Shown piece by piece: positions 5,791 through 12,685 of a DNA stretch of 28,635 bases. The position numbers and the translations under genes are program-made. Origin of the DNA: a virus; the IMG/VR virus record IMGVR_UViG_3300013372_002223, positions 1 to 28,635 of that record, one strand, 5' to 3'. The notes under the pieces were generated by a model, which did no database searches, was not told where the DNA came from, and worked only from the letters and a program-made list of their open reading frames with translations. Within the stretch, counting starts at the first letter, position 1. The number at the start of each line of letters is the position of its first letter.

Positions 5791-5929
5791 CACTAACCAC
5801 CTTTTTATTTTTATTGATTGAGACACTTTCTTTACCAGCTTTAAAAGCCATTCTTCTGGCTATAAGAGCCAAAATTATTAAAAAGCCATTAACAAATGTC
5901 TTGATATTACTTAAGATAAATTGAGTCAT
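5687..5929 (-). CDS. Inner-spanin-like membrane protein (Rz-like)
   Basis: An 80-residue protein with one membrane segment near the N-terminus (FVNGFLIILALIA, about 12-24), then a basic stretch and a charged helix, ending in LSESDLDKRMPKWTRR. The pattern of one membrane anchor plus a periplasmic coiled helix, overlapped out of frame by a lipoprotein gene, fits an inner spanin. It is shorter than lambda Rz. Similar short Rz-like proteins ending in a D-L-x-x-R-x-x-x-W-x-R motif occur in other phages (recalled, not searched). Its start abuts the previous gene's stop at 5929. Confidence 0.6.
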   Translation of the reverse strand: MTQFILSNIKTFVNGFLIILALIARRMAFKAGKESVSINKNKKVVSDVEKINKTKQEIARLSESDLDKRMPKWTRRNKTK

Positions 5930-6153
5930 TACATTAATCCGATTAAATATTTAGCACCAGTTACACAATCTGCAATTGATATTTTTGCCATAAATAGGAA
6001 AAGGCCGCAAGAGAGGCAAACAACAAAGAAGGTTGATTGTAGCTTTGATTTAAATATAAGTTGGGCTAATTTCCACCAAAAACCTAACCATTCATGAACT
6101 ATTTTGTAGGCCATTTCTGCGTTAGTTGGGGGTCTATCGCATTGATTAGTCAT
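5929..6153 (-). CDS. Small membrane protein, holin candidate
   Basis: A 74-residue protein with a tryptophan-rich amphipathic stretch (HEWLGFWWKLAQLIF, 20-34) and one clear membrane segment (STFFVVCLSCGLFLFMA, about 40-56). Residues ahead of it are polar with two early prolines. Size and position immediately upstream of the spanin pair fit a holin or accessory lysis protein, but holins have no diagnostic motif. Stop overlaps the spanin start by one base. Confidence 0.55.
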   Translation of the reverse strand: MTNQCDRPPTNAEMAYKIVHEWLGFWWKLAQLIFKSKLQSTFFVVCLSCGLFLFMAKISIADCVTGAKYLIGLM

Positions 6154-6154
6154 A

Positions 6155-6460
6155 TTATTTATTAAGTTTGGTTTCTATTTTTTCCAAATATTTTAAAATC
6201 TCAATTTTAATCAAATCTTCATTTTTATTATGATGATTTAAAGCTTCTGTAACTACGCTTTTAAAATAAGCTCGACCTTCGGGAGAATACATTACATTTC
6301 TAACAGTCTTTTCAACAAATTCACCGCTTTCTATTTTATGAATTTTACTTTCAAGGCGTTGAAACTCTCTTTCAACTTCTTTTTTATTACTATTAAAAAT
6401 ATAGATAATAATTGCCTCAAGAGTAAAAGCCAGCCATATCGCGATTTCTTTGTATTCCAT
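6155..6460 (-). CDS. Membrane-anchored coiled-coil protein, lysis cluster
   Basis: A 101-residue protein with an N-terminal membrane segment (IWLAFTLEAIIIYIF, about 8-22) followed by a long charged helix (KKEVEREFQRLESKIHKIES). The C-terminal half is again helical and ends KYLEKIETKLNK. One membrane anchor plus coiled coil suits an accessory holin, antiholin or inner spanin. GGAATAACT precedes the ATG, partly shared with the upstream gene's end. It lies one base before the gene at 5929, so both are co-translated. Confidence 0.5.
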   Translation of the reverse strand: MEYKEIAIWLAFTLEAIIIYIFNSNKKEVEREFQRLESKIHKIESGEFVEKTVRNVMYSPEGRAYFKSVVTEALNHHNKNEDLIKIEILKYLEKIETKLNK

Positions 6461-6462
6461 AG

Positions 6463-7026
6463 TTATTCCATATCATGCAAAGTTGTTATATCGTAGGCTT
6501 CTACTTCCTCTGCAGTGGTCAAAAGATTCACAGCATTTTTTCTTTTTCTGGCTTGCAGATGCTCTATAGTATCTCGTAAATCAATATGATTGCAAATAGA
6601 CTCTATATCACTCACAGAAAGAGTAACAATTTCATTACCTTCAGTTATCCACTTATAAGTTTTACCACTTTTTTTTGCTGTTTTCCAAACCAACTCCGCT
6701 TTAATATCCCTTTGAAAATAATGGTCATTTTCACCAATTTTGCAAAGCACGCTGCGCAACTTGTTTGAATCTCTTTGAGCATTTATTGTCGCTTTTTTTT
6801 CTTCTTTTAAATGCAAAATTAACAGAGCATAAGTTTCAGGCATAGATTCAATGTTGATATCTAAAGCTAAAAGCTGCTTTTCCCAATCCTTAAAATTGTC
6901 AAAACTGTCCTCAAAAATTTTATTGGTTTTTTTATTGCAAGACCCAATGAAAATATTGGCTACTGAATTTTTTGGGCGGATAGATAGTTGAATATCATCG
7001 CCATTTTTGTAAATTTGAAAAATCAT
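6463..7026 (-). CDS. DUF4376-like tail-associated protein
   Basis: A 187-residue protein. The N-terminal half starts MIFQIYKNGDDIQLSIRPKN and is beta-rich. The C-terminal half (IVTLSVSDIESICNHIDLRD, then LQARKRKNAVNLLTTAEEVE) has the layout of DUF4376-type domains found in phage tail-fibre or tail-fibre-assembly proteins. It directly follows the glycine-rich adhesin gene (five-base gap), the expected position for a fibre chaperone or fibre-associated protein. A second protein with a similar domain, at 10865, likewise follows a fibre gene. Assignment to the family is tentative. Confidence 0.5.
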   Translation of the reverse strand: MIFQIYKNGDDIQLSIRPKNSVANIFIGSCNKKTNKIFEDSFDNFKDWEKQLLALDINIESMPETYALLILHLKEEKKATINAQRDSNKLRSVLCKIGENDHYFQRDIKAELVWKTAKKSGKTYKWITEGNEIVTLSVSDIESICNHIDLRDTIEHLQARKRKNAVNLLTTAEEVEAYDITTLHDME

Positions 7027-7031
7027 ATAAG

Positions 7032-8123
7032 TTAAAAATATTCAATTATAAATACAGCGCCATCACCGCCAGCACCACCATTTCCAGCAGTTCCGCCGTT
7101 TTGACAAGAGCCACCGCCACCGCCGCCACCGCCGAATTGCCCACCGGCTCCTCCATTGCCAGCTACAGTTGGCGAGCTTCCGCCACCACCACCGCCAGCA
7201 GCAGCAAGCCCAGCAAAACCTCTAGTAGCAATAGTTCCAGCAGTTGCAGCAGTTCCAGCATTTCCAGCAGTTCCGCCCGTTCCATTGGCATTCCATTGAT
7301 TAAGTCCGCCAGCTCCACCAGTTTGCCCAGCAACCGCACTAACGACCAACCCAGCACCACTTCCACCACCGCCATTAGTTCCAGAATAAGCGCCTCCACT
7401 GAAAGCTGCGCCAGTAATTGAACTACCTGCGCCAGAACCCCCTGAGAAACCGTTAGTGGTTGTATTAGATTGAGTCCCAGCAGCCCCAGATCCACCATTA
7501 GCTGCATAATTTGCACCAGTACTGCCACCGGCATCGCCAGTAGTTGATACTAATAAATCCGAACCTGCGCCGCCTCCAGAAGATAAAGCTGAAATTTGTC
7601 CACCTTGTCCAAAACCACCTCGTCCAGCTCTTAAAATAGAGCCTATAGTAGTTGCGCCACCATTCGACCCAGAAGTGCCAGCGGTACTATTAGAGGAAGC
7701 CCCAGCACCACCAGCACCACCAGCACCGACGGTTATTGAAATTGGCGTTGTTAAAGTGCTAACTTGAAATTTACCGTAAGCTTTAGAGCCAGAACCCCCA
7801 CCGCCGCCGCCAGATGAAGCAGAAGCTAAAAGATGCCTAGCACCACCACCGCCACCGCCGCCACCGCCATAAGCAAAAATGTCAATTACTTTAGCGCCAG
7901 CAGTTGGCGTGTAAGAATAAGTATTTGGGGTTGTGTAAGAAATGACATTTGTAATGAAGCCATCAACATATTGTTTTGGAGTTGCGCCCAATGGATTGGT
8001 AGGATTTCCTGAAAGAATTAATGATCCAGTCATTGTGTCGCCTGATTTAGCAACGCCACCTATGTCGCTTATTGTAGGCTCTACGCCTGATAAACCTTTA
8101 TTTTTGTTTGATAATCCACCCAT
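7032..8123 (-). CDS. Glycine-rich tail fibre tip or adhesin
   Basis: A 363-residue virion protein. Residues about 24-55 (VAKSGDTMTGSLILSGNPTN, then PKQYVD) are the repeat commonly found in phage tail fibres. From about residue 85 onward it is a glycine-rich domain made of long Gly runs separated by short loops (ASASS, SQSNTT, LNQWN), ending in VFIIEYF. Such domains in other phages form stacked polyglycine helices whose loops contact the receptor. The start ATG at 8123 has only a weak ribosome site. The coding DNA is GC-rich and repetitive, unlike its neighbours, as a result of Gly codons. Confidence 0.75.
   Translation of the reverse strand: MGGLSNKNKGLSGVEPTISDIGGVAKSGDTMTGSLILSGNPTNPLGATPKQYVDGFITNVISYTTPNTYSYTPTAGAKVIDIFAYGGGGGGGGGARHLLASASSGGGGGGSGSKAYGKFQVSTLTTPISITVGAGGAGGAGASSNSTAGTSGSNGGATTIGSILRAGRGGFGQGGQISALSSGGGAGSDLLVSTTGDAGGSTGANYAANGGSGAAGTQSNTTTNGFSGGSGAGSSITGAAFSGGAYSGTNGGGGSGAGLVVSAVAGQTGGAGGLNQWNANGTGGTAGNAGTAATAGTIATRGFAGLAAAGGGGGGSSPTVAGNGGAGGQFGGGGGGGGSCQNGGTAGNGGAGGDGAVFIIEYF
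7702..7727. repeat. Short 9-bp tandem repeat within adhesin gene
   Basis: The unit CCAGCACCA repeats almost three times in direct succession on the + strand, encoding part of GAGGAGGAG-type sequence on the - strand. Because the period is a multiple of three, copy-number change would lengthen or shorten the protein without breaking the frame. Confidence 0.7.
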
Positions 8124-8199
8124 AAGTAAGTAAATGTTTTTATAGCCATCATTTTACATTTACTCATTAAAATTGATAATTGCTAAGATTAATAAAAGA

Positions 8200-8225
8200 A
8201 TCAAGATTTTATTTCAATTCTTGAT
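8200..8225 (-). terminator. Possible hairpin terminator before adhesin gene
   Basis: ATCAAGA and TCTTGAT (7 bp) flank a 12-base loop that includes the stop codon of the gene at 8209; on the - strand the stem is followed by TCTTTTATT. It is AT-rich and the T-run is interrupted, so it may be a weak terminator or a processing hairpin. The 85-base gap downstream (8124-8208) is one of the larger ones in the late block and could hold a promoter for the adhesin and lysis genes, though none is clear. Confidence 0.3.
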
Positions 8226-8523
8226 ACATATTTTGGAAGAAATTATTCCAGTTTTTCCCTAATTTTTCTTGTGCTGAAGGCATGCCAAAAGTTGCCTCAG
8301 TTGCTTTATAACTTTTTTCAAAGAATGAAAACCAGACTGAATCAATTTTGCCGCTCTCCCTAACTAAAGGCTGCCCTGCGTTTGGAACCCCAATATCAAC
8401 TGATAAATCAGTTTTAATAGTTGACTTAATCTGCTGAAAAAAAGTGTTCCATTCTGGCTTTACAATTCCGTTTTCTTCAATTGGCTGCTGAACGCTTGGG
8501 AGGTTAATCATCTTCTGATTCAA
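8209..8523 (-). CDS. Repeat protein downstream of gp10-like gene
   Basis: A 104-residue protein built of three related units: LPSVQQPIEENGIVKPEWNT (8-27) ending FFQQI, VPNAGQPLVRESGKIDSVWF (46-65) ending SFFEK, and MPSAQEKLGKNWNNFFQNMY (81-100). Each has a Pro start, a Gln/Pro-Leu step, a Gly turn and W-x-x-F-F. It overlaps the gp10-like gene by 20 bases, so they are translationally coupled. In P22 the gene after gp10 encodes the tail needle gp26, but this protein is far too short and has no coiled coil. Probably a small virion or tail-junction protein; function unknown. Confidence 0.6.
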   Translation of the reverse strand: MNQKMINLPSVQQPIEENGIVKPEWNTFFQQIKSTIKTDLSVDIGVPNAGQPLVRESGKIDSVWFSFFEKSYKATEATFGMPSAQEKLGKNWNNFFQNMYQELK

Positions 8524-9925
8524 CCTCTACAAAAGCCCCAACAATTTGAAACTTAGTTGGCTCGCTATAATTTAATCTAGCAATGAAAGAACGAGCTTTC
8601 CCGCCTATTTTTGTCCAAAATACCTCTGTTAAAAAAGAGCCTTCTGCGCCTATTGGCTGCCATAATTCATCAGTGTAAGTTTTGCCGCCATTATCAGAGA
8701 ATCTTCCAACTAATTGGGGATTAATACCTTGCCCTGTTGCAATCCCAACTCCTGTGTCCATCATTACAACAAATTTATTTAAAGAAAGTCTTGCGAAATT
8801 CTTAAACATTGTTGTCCCAATGATTTCTCTTTTAATTACTGTCCCATTTTCAGTATAAACATCTGGGTCTAGTTCGTAAATAATTCCAGTTTGGAAATCG
8901 CCGACTAAGTTTTTACCGGCAAAATAAGTGTGGCAATTAGCCTTCCATCTTCCATCAGCGCCTTGGTTATCTACACTTTGTCTTTCGTGGAGAAGTTCAG
9001 TTGTAATATCATATTCCCAAGTTTTATTTTCACTTGGGGAAGTAAAGCAATAAAACTTATGCCCATCTTGAACATAGGTAAAGCCAATTATGTCATCAAC
9101 TCTTGCATAATTTTCTAGTTCTTGCGAAAGGGGGAAAGTTGAGATTGGTTTCAATTGGTATCCAATAGTTTGGTAAACAATTCTGTCATTTCCTAAGAAG
9201 AAAAATGAATTGTCCATTGTGGCAATTGAATATTTTGAAGCGCAACCTTTTTCAATATAAACACCTTCTTTTCTTTGAAACAAAGGCGAACCCGATCCAG
9301 TATTGTAAAATACTTGTATGATATCTTCTTTAAAAAACCAAAGCTCTAAATTGTTTTGATAAACTCTTACTATTTTTGAAGAGTTTGCTTCAACAGTTGC
9401 AGCGTTTAAAGCATTCCAACTTTCTGTTTGATTGACATTCGACCATTGAAATTCATTGCTATTAAGTAAAGCCGATATTGTAAATCCATCTAGGGTTGTG
9501 ACCGAACCTGAATCATTAAAATCACCATCGGTAATTTGAGTTAAAGAAGAAGCGATTGAGGTGCAATAATAAGTAATTCCGTTCGGAAGTTCAATTGTAA
9601 CTTGATCACCGTTGTCAGTCATTGTGACATTGCCAATTTCTGTAGCAATATTACCTAATAAAGTTGTTGTCTTTGAAGAATCTATTTTATAGACTTTGTC
9701 GCCAACTACTACATAAAGATTTTCACCCATTACGCGCATTCCGTAGACAGGTAAAGAAACCCCCGTGTCCTTCCAAACAGTTAAACCAGCAGTTCCTAAA
9801 ACCATATTGGGAAAAGGGCTTGTTTGAGGGGTTATTTCAGCATAACAATTCAGCATTCTTTCTGCCGAAACTAAGCCGCTTTTCGCCTTATATGAATTTA
9901 CTCCAAAATGGATTGGTTGCAGCAT
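8504..9925 (-). CDS. P22 gp10-like packaged-DNA stabilisation protein
   Basis: A 473-residue protein matching P22 gp10 in length and in its opening (MLQPIHFGVNSYKAKSGLVS, then AERMLNCYAE), which is characteristic of the family. In P22, gp10 forms a hexameric ring below gp4 and closes the portal channel after packaging. The rest is beta-rich with repeated short strands, as expected for a propeller-like tail hub. Start ATG shares a base with the upstream gp4-like stop (TAATG), so the two are made together; the P22 gene order gp4-gp10 is preserved. Confident on family, inferred on mechanism. Confidence 0.88.
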   Translation of the reverse strand: MLQPIHFGVNSYKAKSGLVSAERMLNCYAEITPQTSPFPNMVLGTAGLTVWKDTGVSLPVYGMRVMGENLYVVVGDKVYKIDSSKTTTLLGNIATEIGNVTMTDNGDQVTIELPNGITYYCTSIASSLTQITDGDFNDSGSVTTLDGFTISALLNSNEFQWSNVNQTESWNALNAATVEANSSKIVRVYQNNLELWFFKEDIIQVFYNTGSGSPLFQRKEGVYIEKGCASKYSIATMDNSFFFLGNDRIVYQTIGYQLKPISTFPLSQELENYARVDDIIGFTYVQDGHKFYCFTSPSENKTWEYDITTELLHERQSVDNQGADGRWKANCHTYFAGKNLVGDFQTGIIYELDPDVYTENGTVIKREIIGTTMFKNFARLSLNKFVVMMDTGVGIATGQGINPQLVGRFSDNGGKTYTDELWQPIGAEGSFLTEVFWTKIGGKARSFIARLNYSEPTKFQIVGAFVEVESEDD

Positions 9926-10863
9926 TATTGATATAGATTGTAGGTTGGCACAAAATAAACTGAATCTTCTCTGTCGTAGCCTTTTAAGTTTCGAAGCATT
10001 TCGTCAGCAGTTCTTTTAATTAATTCGGCTTTTGTTTTATCAATTCCATAATCATAAGTTAAGCGAGAAGCTAAACCAAAAGCTAAAGTTTCAGCCCATT
10101 CAATTGGAAAATCAGGATTGTCAGTTCCATTGGTAAAATCAAAAAACATTTTCTGAAATGTAAATTTAATTGTGTTGGTTGCGTCATCGGGAGCTTGGTA
10201 TAAATAGAAAATACCGTAATTTATAAATTTAGCATAGTAAAATTGAGTTGGTTGTCCTGTGACTGTTTTTTGAGAAAGATTAAAATAATCACTTCTTGCC
10301 GTTTCATTTAAAGGAGTATCATAGCCTGAAGCATCTCTTCTTCTTGCTGAGGTAACAGCCTCAGGGCAGGTAATCTTAGTTTGATAAACATAAACAGTTG
10401 CGCCGCTCGAAACATCATCAGTTAAAGCATTATCTAAGTTAATTGTTGTTCCCGCGACACTTGCGACAGTTGTCCAAAAAATATCACCATCATCTTTCAT
10501 TACACCAACAAAATAACCCGCAGTAAAACCAGTTGCACTTGTAACTACGATTGCCGTCGCGGCACTTAAAGCCGCTGCGCTTGTTGTTGTTTGGGTAAAA
10601 GACTCAGTTGCATTTGCGGTCGAGCCATCAAGAAGGTAGCTTTCTTGTCCAACAGTTAAAAATAAAGTGCCTTCTGCATATTTCCAAAGATAAACCCCTT
10701 CACTTTTTAAGCCTTTTACAAACAAGTTTAGGGCATCAGAAGCTTCGTTTACCTCTTCGGCGGTCAAAGCTCTTCCACGGGTCTTGACGCCAAGAATTGA
10801 CAAAGCTCTACTTATTATGTCGTTTCTTGTTTGTGAAAATGTGTTTGTACCGCTAACTGCCAT
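9925..10863 (-). CDS. P22 gp4-like head-tail adaptor (tail accessory factor)
   Basis: A 312-residue homologue of the gp4 adaptor that binds the portal. The N-terminal helical part (TRNDIISRALSILGVKTRGR, then ALTAEEVNEASDALN) and the C-terminal part (FPIEWAETLAFGLASRLTYD) are the familiar blocks. It is much longer than P22 gp4 (about 166). The excess is a Ser/Thr/Ala-rich beta segment at about residues 81-165, inserted after YLLDG, probably an additional surface domain. It lies immediately upstream of, and coupled to, the gp10-like gene. Confidence 0.8.
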   Translation of the reverse strand: MAVSGTNTFSQTRNDIISRALSILGVKTRGRALTAEEVNEASDALNLFVKGLKSEGVYLWKYAEGTLFLTVGQESYLLDGSTANATESFTQTTTSAAALSAATAIVVTSATGFTAGYFVGVMKDDGDIFWTTVASVAGTTINLDNALTDDVSSGATVYVYQTKITCPEAVTSARRRDASGYDTPLNETARSDYFNLSQKTVTGQPTQFYYAKFINYGIFYLYQAPDDATNTIKFTFQKMFFDFTNGTDNPDFPIEWAETLAFGLASRLTYDYGIDKTKAELIKRTADEMLRNLKGYDREDSVYFVPTYNLYQ

Positions 10864-10864
10864 A

Positions 10865-11455
10865 TTAAATAAGGTTAATGTTAATATTTTCTAAAGCTTG
10901 TAATGCGGAAATTGGTTTTTGGTTTTGATCAAAATATTTACCATCAATTAAAATAGCATTTATCTCATTTAATTTAGCTGAGTATAAATCCCAAACGCCA
11001 ACGTCATTTACGTTGATATGCCTGATTAAACCTACAAAAGCGGCTTTGTTTAGTTCAATTCTGTTATTATTAATATCATTCCAGCCAGAAGTTTCTGAAA
11101 AAGAGTTAAGAGAAAACTGGCGCGCAATTAAATTAGGCAAATCAGCGTTTGATAAAGCAAAACTGCAAGAAATATCGCTAACTGTAATTGTGTAAATTTG
11201 AGATCCTAAAAGGAGGCGACTTTTTTCTTTTTTAAGTTGAGATATTTTGGCTTGCTTAGTTTGTGACAATAAAACGCTATCAGGCATTATATATTCTTGA
11301 TAAACTCCCCCGATTACACACATTTGTTTATTCAAAATTTGCGCAGCATCCTCAATCTCAATAAATGGCTCAGGGATCGAATCGTAATTAATTGAATCAG
11401 GATAATATCCCAAGACTAAAGTTGTTTGTGGGTTGTAATGTACTTTTATTGTCAT
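10865..11455 (-). CDS. DUF4376-like fibre-associated protein
   Basis: A 196-residue protein. The N-terminus (MTIKVHYNPQTTLVLGYYPD) resembles tail-fibre-assembly proteins that begin with a short beta segment. The second half (FALSNADLPNLIARQFSLNS, then WNDINNNRIELN, and VWDLYSAKLNEINAI) matches the layout of DUF4376 domains. It lies 18 bases after the tail fibre gene, the place of a fibre chaperone in many phages. No clear ribosome site precedes the ATG. Tentative family call; role as fibre assembly factor or fibre part is inference. Confidence 0.55.
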   Translation of the reverse strand: MTIKVHYNPQTTLVLGYYPDSINYDSIPEPFIEIEDAAQILNKQMCVIGGVYQEYIMPDSVLLSQTKQAKISQLKKEKSRLLLGSQIYTITVSDISCSFALSNADLPNLIARQFSLNSFSETSGWNDINNNRIELNKAAFVGLIRHINVNDVGVWDLYSAKLNEINAILIDGKYFDQNQKPISALQALENININLI

Positions 11456-11473
11456 TTTATGTAGTTAAATTAA

Positions 11474-12685
11474 TTAATATCCGATTGCTTGCCAGTAATA
11501 ATTATTAGCTGCATTAGATCTAATTCTTAAAGTAGTAGTTGTTGTAGCAGCAATGTTAGCATTTGCAGATTCAGAAGTAACATCTGCATTTGAAATAGCT
11601 GAGGCATTTAAACAAGCCGTTGGAAAGGCAACAGGAAATGTTATTGTAGTATTGTTTGAACTTGCAGAGCTTAGTCCCCATTGCATAATTAACCCATTTG
11701 GTAAATATGTATAGCCATTAGTTGTTTTAGAATTAACAAAATTGTTAAATGAACTTGAAATAACTATCCATTTAGATGTGATTGAGTCATATCTTAATAC
11801 AACAAAATCAGTTGTTAAATCTAAGGTAATATCTCTTGTTGTGGCGTTATTATTCTGAGAATTAAAAATATTTCCCGTGTTATGTTTAATTACTACATTT
11901 CTAGCAGCATTTGCAGAATTTAAAATAACAATTTGTCCATCTTGTCCGCCGTTAATTGTGTCTAAATCATCAGTTGCAGCAGCTCCTTCGGTATCCAAAA
12001 CATAAGAGCTTGAATTGTTGGTTAAAGTTACAACACCAGTCGCAATTGTTAAAGCAGTTGCAGAACCTGATAAAAGCGGTAAAGAAGATGGGTTTAAACA
12101 AACAATATCTACTCCATCATTAATACAAAAGTATCTTTGACTTGCTCTTAAGTCGTTAGCTTTCATTGCAACCTTTGTTCCTTGTTGTGTGTATTTTTTC
12201 CAATTTAAGGCAGATAGTCCATCAACCGCTAGAGTTGGGGCAGCTCCACAATCTACATGCGGCTGAACTACAAAAGTTTGAGTGTTGGCATAGGCATTAA
12301 TTGTTGGATTGGCGATTAGAGTAAAGGCTGTTGAAGTTCCCGCAGTTAAACCCCAATAAGAAGTAGGGCGAACATCAAAATCATTTAAAGAAACGGCAGA
12401 AGCGGTTGCGCCAACTGGATCAGCTCCAGCTCCATCAACAATATTACCAGACGAATCTTTAACAATAAGTTTAAGCTGTGACAAATCTGAATACCAAATT
12501 TCAGGAAAGCGACCATTAGCATCAGAAATAACTGGATTTGTATTTGCAACAGTTAAACCGTCATTTTGGTATGTTGTAACGGGCGTCGTTGTTCCTGTTT
12601 GGTAAAAATAATATTTATAACCAACGCCGACTAATCCAGCATTAGTAAATATTCTCGCGATTGGTTCATAAAATCTTTGTGCCAT
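11474..12685 (-). CDS. Tail fibre protein, gp53-like C-terminal domain
   Basis: A 403-residue fibre. The N-terminus (YEPIARIFTNAGLVGVGYKY, then YFYQTGTTTPVTTYQNDG and DANGRFPEIWYSD) is the virion-binding type found in many phage fibres and spikes, with the T-G-T-T-T-P turn. The middle is beta-rich and Asn/Thr-rich. The C-terminus (GYTYLPNGLIMQWGL, ITFPVAFPTAC, ending NYYWQAIGY) is the gp53-like receptor-binding tip. ATG shares one base with the upstream stop. It is followed by a possible chaperone. Host receptor not deducible. Confidence 0.8.
   Translation of the reverse strand: MAQRFYEPIARIFTNAGLVGVGYKYYFYQTGTTTPVTTYQNDGLTVANTNPVISDANGRFPEIWYSDLSQLKLIVKDSSGNIVDGAGADPVGATASAVSLNDFDVRPTSYWGLTAGTSTAFTLIANPTINAYANTQTFVVQPHVDCGAAPTLAVDGLSALNWKKYTQQGTKVAMKANDLRASQRYFCINDGVDIVCLNPSSLPLLSGSATALTIATGVVTLTNNSSSYVLDTEGAAATDDLDTINGGQDGQIVILNSANAARNVVIKHNTGNIFNSQNNNATTRDITLDLTTDFVVLRYDSITSKWIVISSSFNNFVNSKTTNGYTYLPNGLIMQWGLSSASSNNTTITFPVAFPTACLNASAISNADVTSESANANIAATTTTTLRIRSNAANNYYWQAIGY

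Noticed and set aside
5530-5826. GTG start at 5826 for the outer spanin
   Set aside because: It would bury the signal sequence behind 12 residues; ATG 5790 has AAGGTGG at proper distance.
7101-7534. Ser/Thr-rich + strand frame and Leu/Val-rich - strand frame over the adhesin
   Set aside because: Both are out-of-frame readings of the repetitive Gly codons; composition is monotonous and no ribosome sites are present.
7032-8000. CRISPR-like array in the repetitive CCACCGCC region
   Set aside because: Repeats are short, irregular and in frame with Gly codons; no spacer-repeat periodicity.
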